From positions 1 through 16,592 of the forward strand of contig JAAVXQ010000018.1 in the NCBI GenBank assembly GCA_022790685.1: 16,592 nucleotides of DNA, in the 5' to 3' direction. The position numbers were made by a program, and so were the translations under genes. Shown here piece by piece: positions 16,433-16,592 of the stretch; the first letter of the stretch is position 1, and the number at the start of each line of letters is the position of its first letter. Source of the DNA: Clostridia bacterium. GTDB taxonomy: Bacteria; Bacillota; Clostridia; TANB77; CAG-508. The notes beneath the pieces are model-generated. The model worked only from the letters and a program-made list of their open reading frames with translations, was not told the DNA's origin and searched no databases.

Positions 16433-16592
16433 GAATTTTAATTGAATAAGCAAATTGACTATCTAATCTTTGTCAAGACTTTTTTGGTAAATTTATTATA
16501 TTATTTTTTTGTATGGCAAACAAGCGAAAATGATATATTTTTAAAAAAATTGTATCTTTTTCACTTCTTTTATGATAAAATTCAATTATGAT

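Noticed and set aside
16449..16478. TTGAC...GTCAA inverted repeat after the last terminator, as a transposon end or promoter
   Set aside because: The arms are only 5 bp, no good -10 lies at proper spacing, and there is no matching copy elsewhere in the window.
1..16592. CRISPR array, insertion sequence or prophage structural genes
   Set aside because: No regularly spaced repeats, transposase motifs, or capsid, tail or integrase-like proteins were seen.

Overview
The window is very AT-rich and its gene content is that of a low-GC Bacillota, most likely an uncultured or gut-associated member of the Clostridia. The evidence is a split (two-subunit) transketolase, AddA, a T-box-controlled pheST operon, strong AGGAGG-type ribosome sites, sigma-A promoters with 17-18 bp spacers, and heavy use of AGA for arginine. 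Apart from one tRNA and one short gene at the right edge, everything is on the minus strand.

Layout, left to right. 1-1785: transketolase C-terminal half (3' end outside the window), its N-terminal half, and their promoter. 1966-2742: a small two-TM membrane protein with its own promoter and terminator. 2774-6365: addA, a helicase-nuclease, downstream of pheT. 6507-10450: pheT, pheS, a phenylalanine T-box leader and its promoter. 10481-11818: three small genes (64, 299 and 48 aa) of unknown function behind their own promoter. 11829-14993: a two-gene envelope operon, a 700-aa single-pass protein and a 322-aa DUF5050-like propeller protein. 15084-15262: tRNA-Leu(UAA) with its own promoter and terminator. 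15388-15917: two tandem paralogous XRE repressors. 15918-16432: a divergent control region with a perfect palindrome, then a 108-aa plus-strand gene.

Main result: four minus-strand genes (addA, pheS, the DUF5050 gene and the 700-aa membrane protein gene) are each interrupted by one +1 frameshift, and all four lie at the same word. The 0-frame meets a CGG codon. Dropping its C restores the frame, so that CGGA is read as one glycine (GGA). In a by-eye census, CGG never occurs as an ordinary in-frame arginine codon in any gene here. The ten other CGG triplets in minus-strand genes are all out of phase, while the only four in-phase CGGs are the four frameshift points. In addA the restored glycine is the first glycine of the Walker A motif, and in pheS it lies in a CxxC...CxxC knuckle; pheS is essential. 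The pattern fits genome-wide programmed +1 frameshifting, or four-base decoding of CGGA as Gly, at an otherwise unassigned CGG codon. Systematic sequencing error is the main alternative. I therefore annotate the four genes as intact, recoded genes rather than pseudogenes.
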